Positions 63,866 to 64,000 of a DNA stretch of 64,000 nt are shown piece after piece. A program made the translations under genes and the position numbers. This DNA is from Terriglobia bacterium (GTDB lineage Bacteria; Acidobacteriota; Terriglobia; Acidiferrales; UBA7541), in NCBI GenBank assembly GCA_020073375.1, contig JAIQFG010000004.1, positions 1-64,000 on the forward strand, written 5' to 3'. The notes beneath the pieces were generated by a model. It searched no databases. It was not told the DNA's origin and saw nothing but the letters and a program-made list of their open reading frames with translations. Each line of letters begins with the position of its first letter. Within the stretch, counting starts at the first letter, position 1.

Positions 63866-64000
63866 ATGACTGCAACGCAAGTGGAAATTCCGCTCGAGGT
63901 GGGCGCCAGGCCCGTCTTCAAGATTCTGACGGCCATCAGCTTTTGCCATCTTTTGAACGATCTGCTTGCGTCCCTGCTGCCCTCGATTTACCCGCTGCTG
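63866..64000 (+). CDS. MFS transporter, 5' part only (Fsr-like)
   Basis: The gene starts at ATG 63866 (GGGAAAG upstream) and runs out of the window, so only 45 codons are seen. ARPVFKILTAISFCHLLNDL is the start of the first membrane helix and resembles fosmidomycin-resistance (Fsr) type MFS transporters. The rest lies beyond position 64000. Confidence 0.65.
   Translation, partial: MTATQVEIPLEVGARPVFKILTAISFCHLLNDLLASLLPSIYPLL

Overview
The window is a high-GC chromosomal segment with about 57 protein genes, one tRNA and many palindromic intergenic repeats. No phage, plasmid, transposase or CRISPR is visible. The gene content suggests an Acidobacteriota genome, probably Terriglobia-like. This is an inference from PilZ-TonB fusions, secreted LVIVD/YVTN/NHL beta-propellers, DUF6152 and DUF4159 proteins, a subclass B3 metallo-beta-lactamase, PEGA-domain proteases, RND pumps, and frequent TTG starts behind strong AGGAGG ribosome binding sites.

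Layout. 1-8.3 kb: a secreted LVIVD protein, a glycosyltransferase with a polysaccharide deacetylase, an adenylate kinase, two PilZ proteins (one fused to TonB) and a small methyltransferase. 8.4-16.2 kb: a HemJ/CopD-like membrane protein, a large TPR protein, a DUF1990 protein, a spermidine-synthase-like protein, FtsK and tRNA-Phe. 16.4-24.5 kb: exported proteins, including two c-type-heme proteins, a YVTN propeller and, at 18420-22160, a four-gene cluster. That cluster encodes two paralogous pilin-like secreted proteins, a PapD-like chaperone and a compact outer-membrane barrel. It looks like a divergent chaperone-usher system and is the most interesting part of the window. 24.6-32.6 kb: a PEGA/HtrA-like protease, thioredoxin-like proteins, MsrA, ExbD, another LVIVD protein and DUF4159.

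32.7-49.2 kb: an RND pump, a soluble transhydrogenase (sthA), prephenate dehydratase (pheA), ilvC and ilvD, a secreted alpha/beta hydrolase, two copies of a secreted two-gene cassette (DUF6152 plus a ~266-aa partner), the B3 metallo-beta-lactamase and a TMTC-like membrane TPR protein. 49.4-64 kb: a radical SAM enzyme, a DinB/YfiT protein, aldehyde dehydrogenase, an arsC-like/dtxR pair, the pyridoxal phosphate genes pdxS and pdxT with a MocR-type regulator two genes upstream, an atypical SDR, a Sel1 protein, a second polysaccharide deacetylase, an NHL-type protein and the start of an MFS transporter.

Many intergenic gaps carry REPIN-like inverted repeats. There are at least four families, recognised by GTAGGACAGGCTTCAGCC, GTCATTCCGAACC, GTAGGACAGACACTC and GTAGCGCCCGCC ends. 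They usually sit just after stop codons and may act as terminators or mRNA-stabilising hairpins. Housekeeping metabolism (branched-chain amino acids, Phe, pyridoxal phosphate) is interleaved with a large secreted repertoire, as expected of a free-living soil-type heterotroph.
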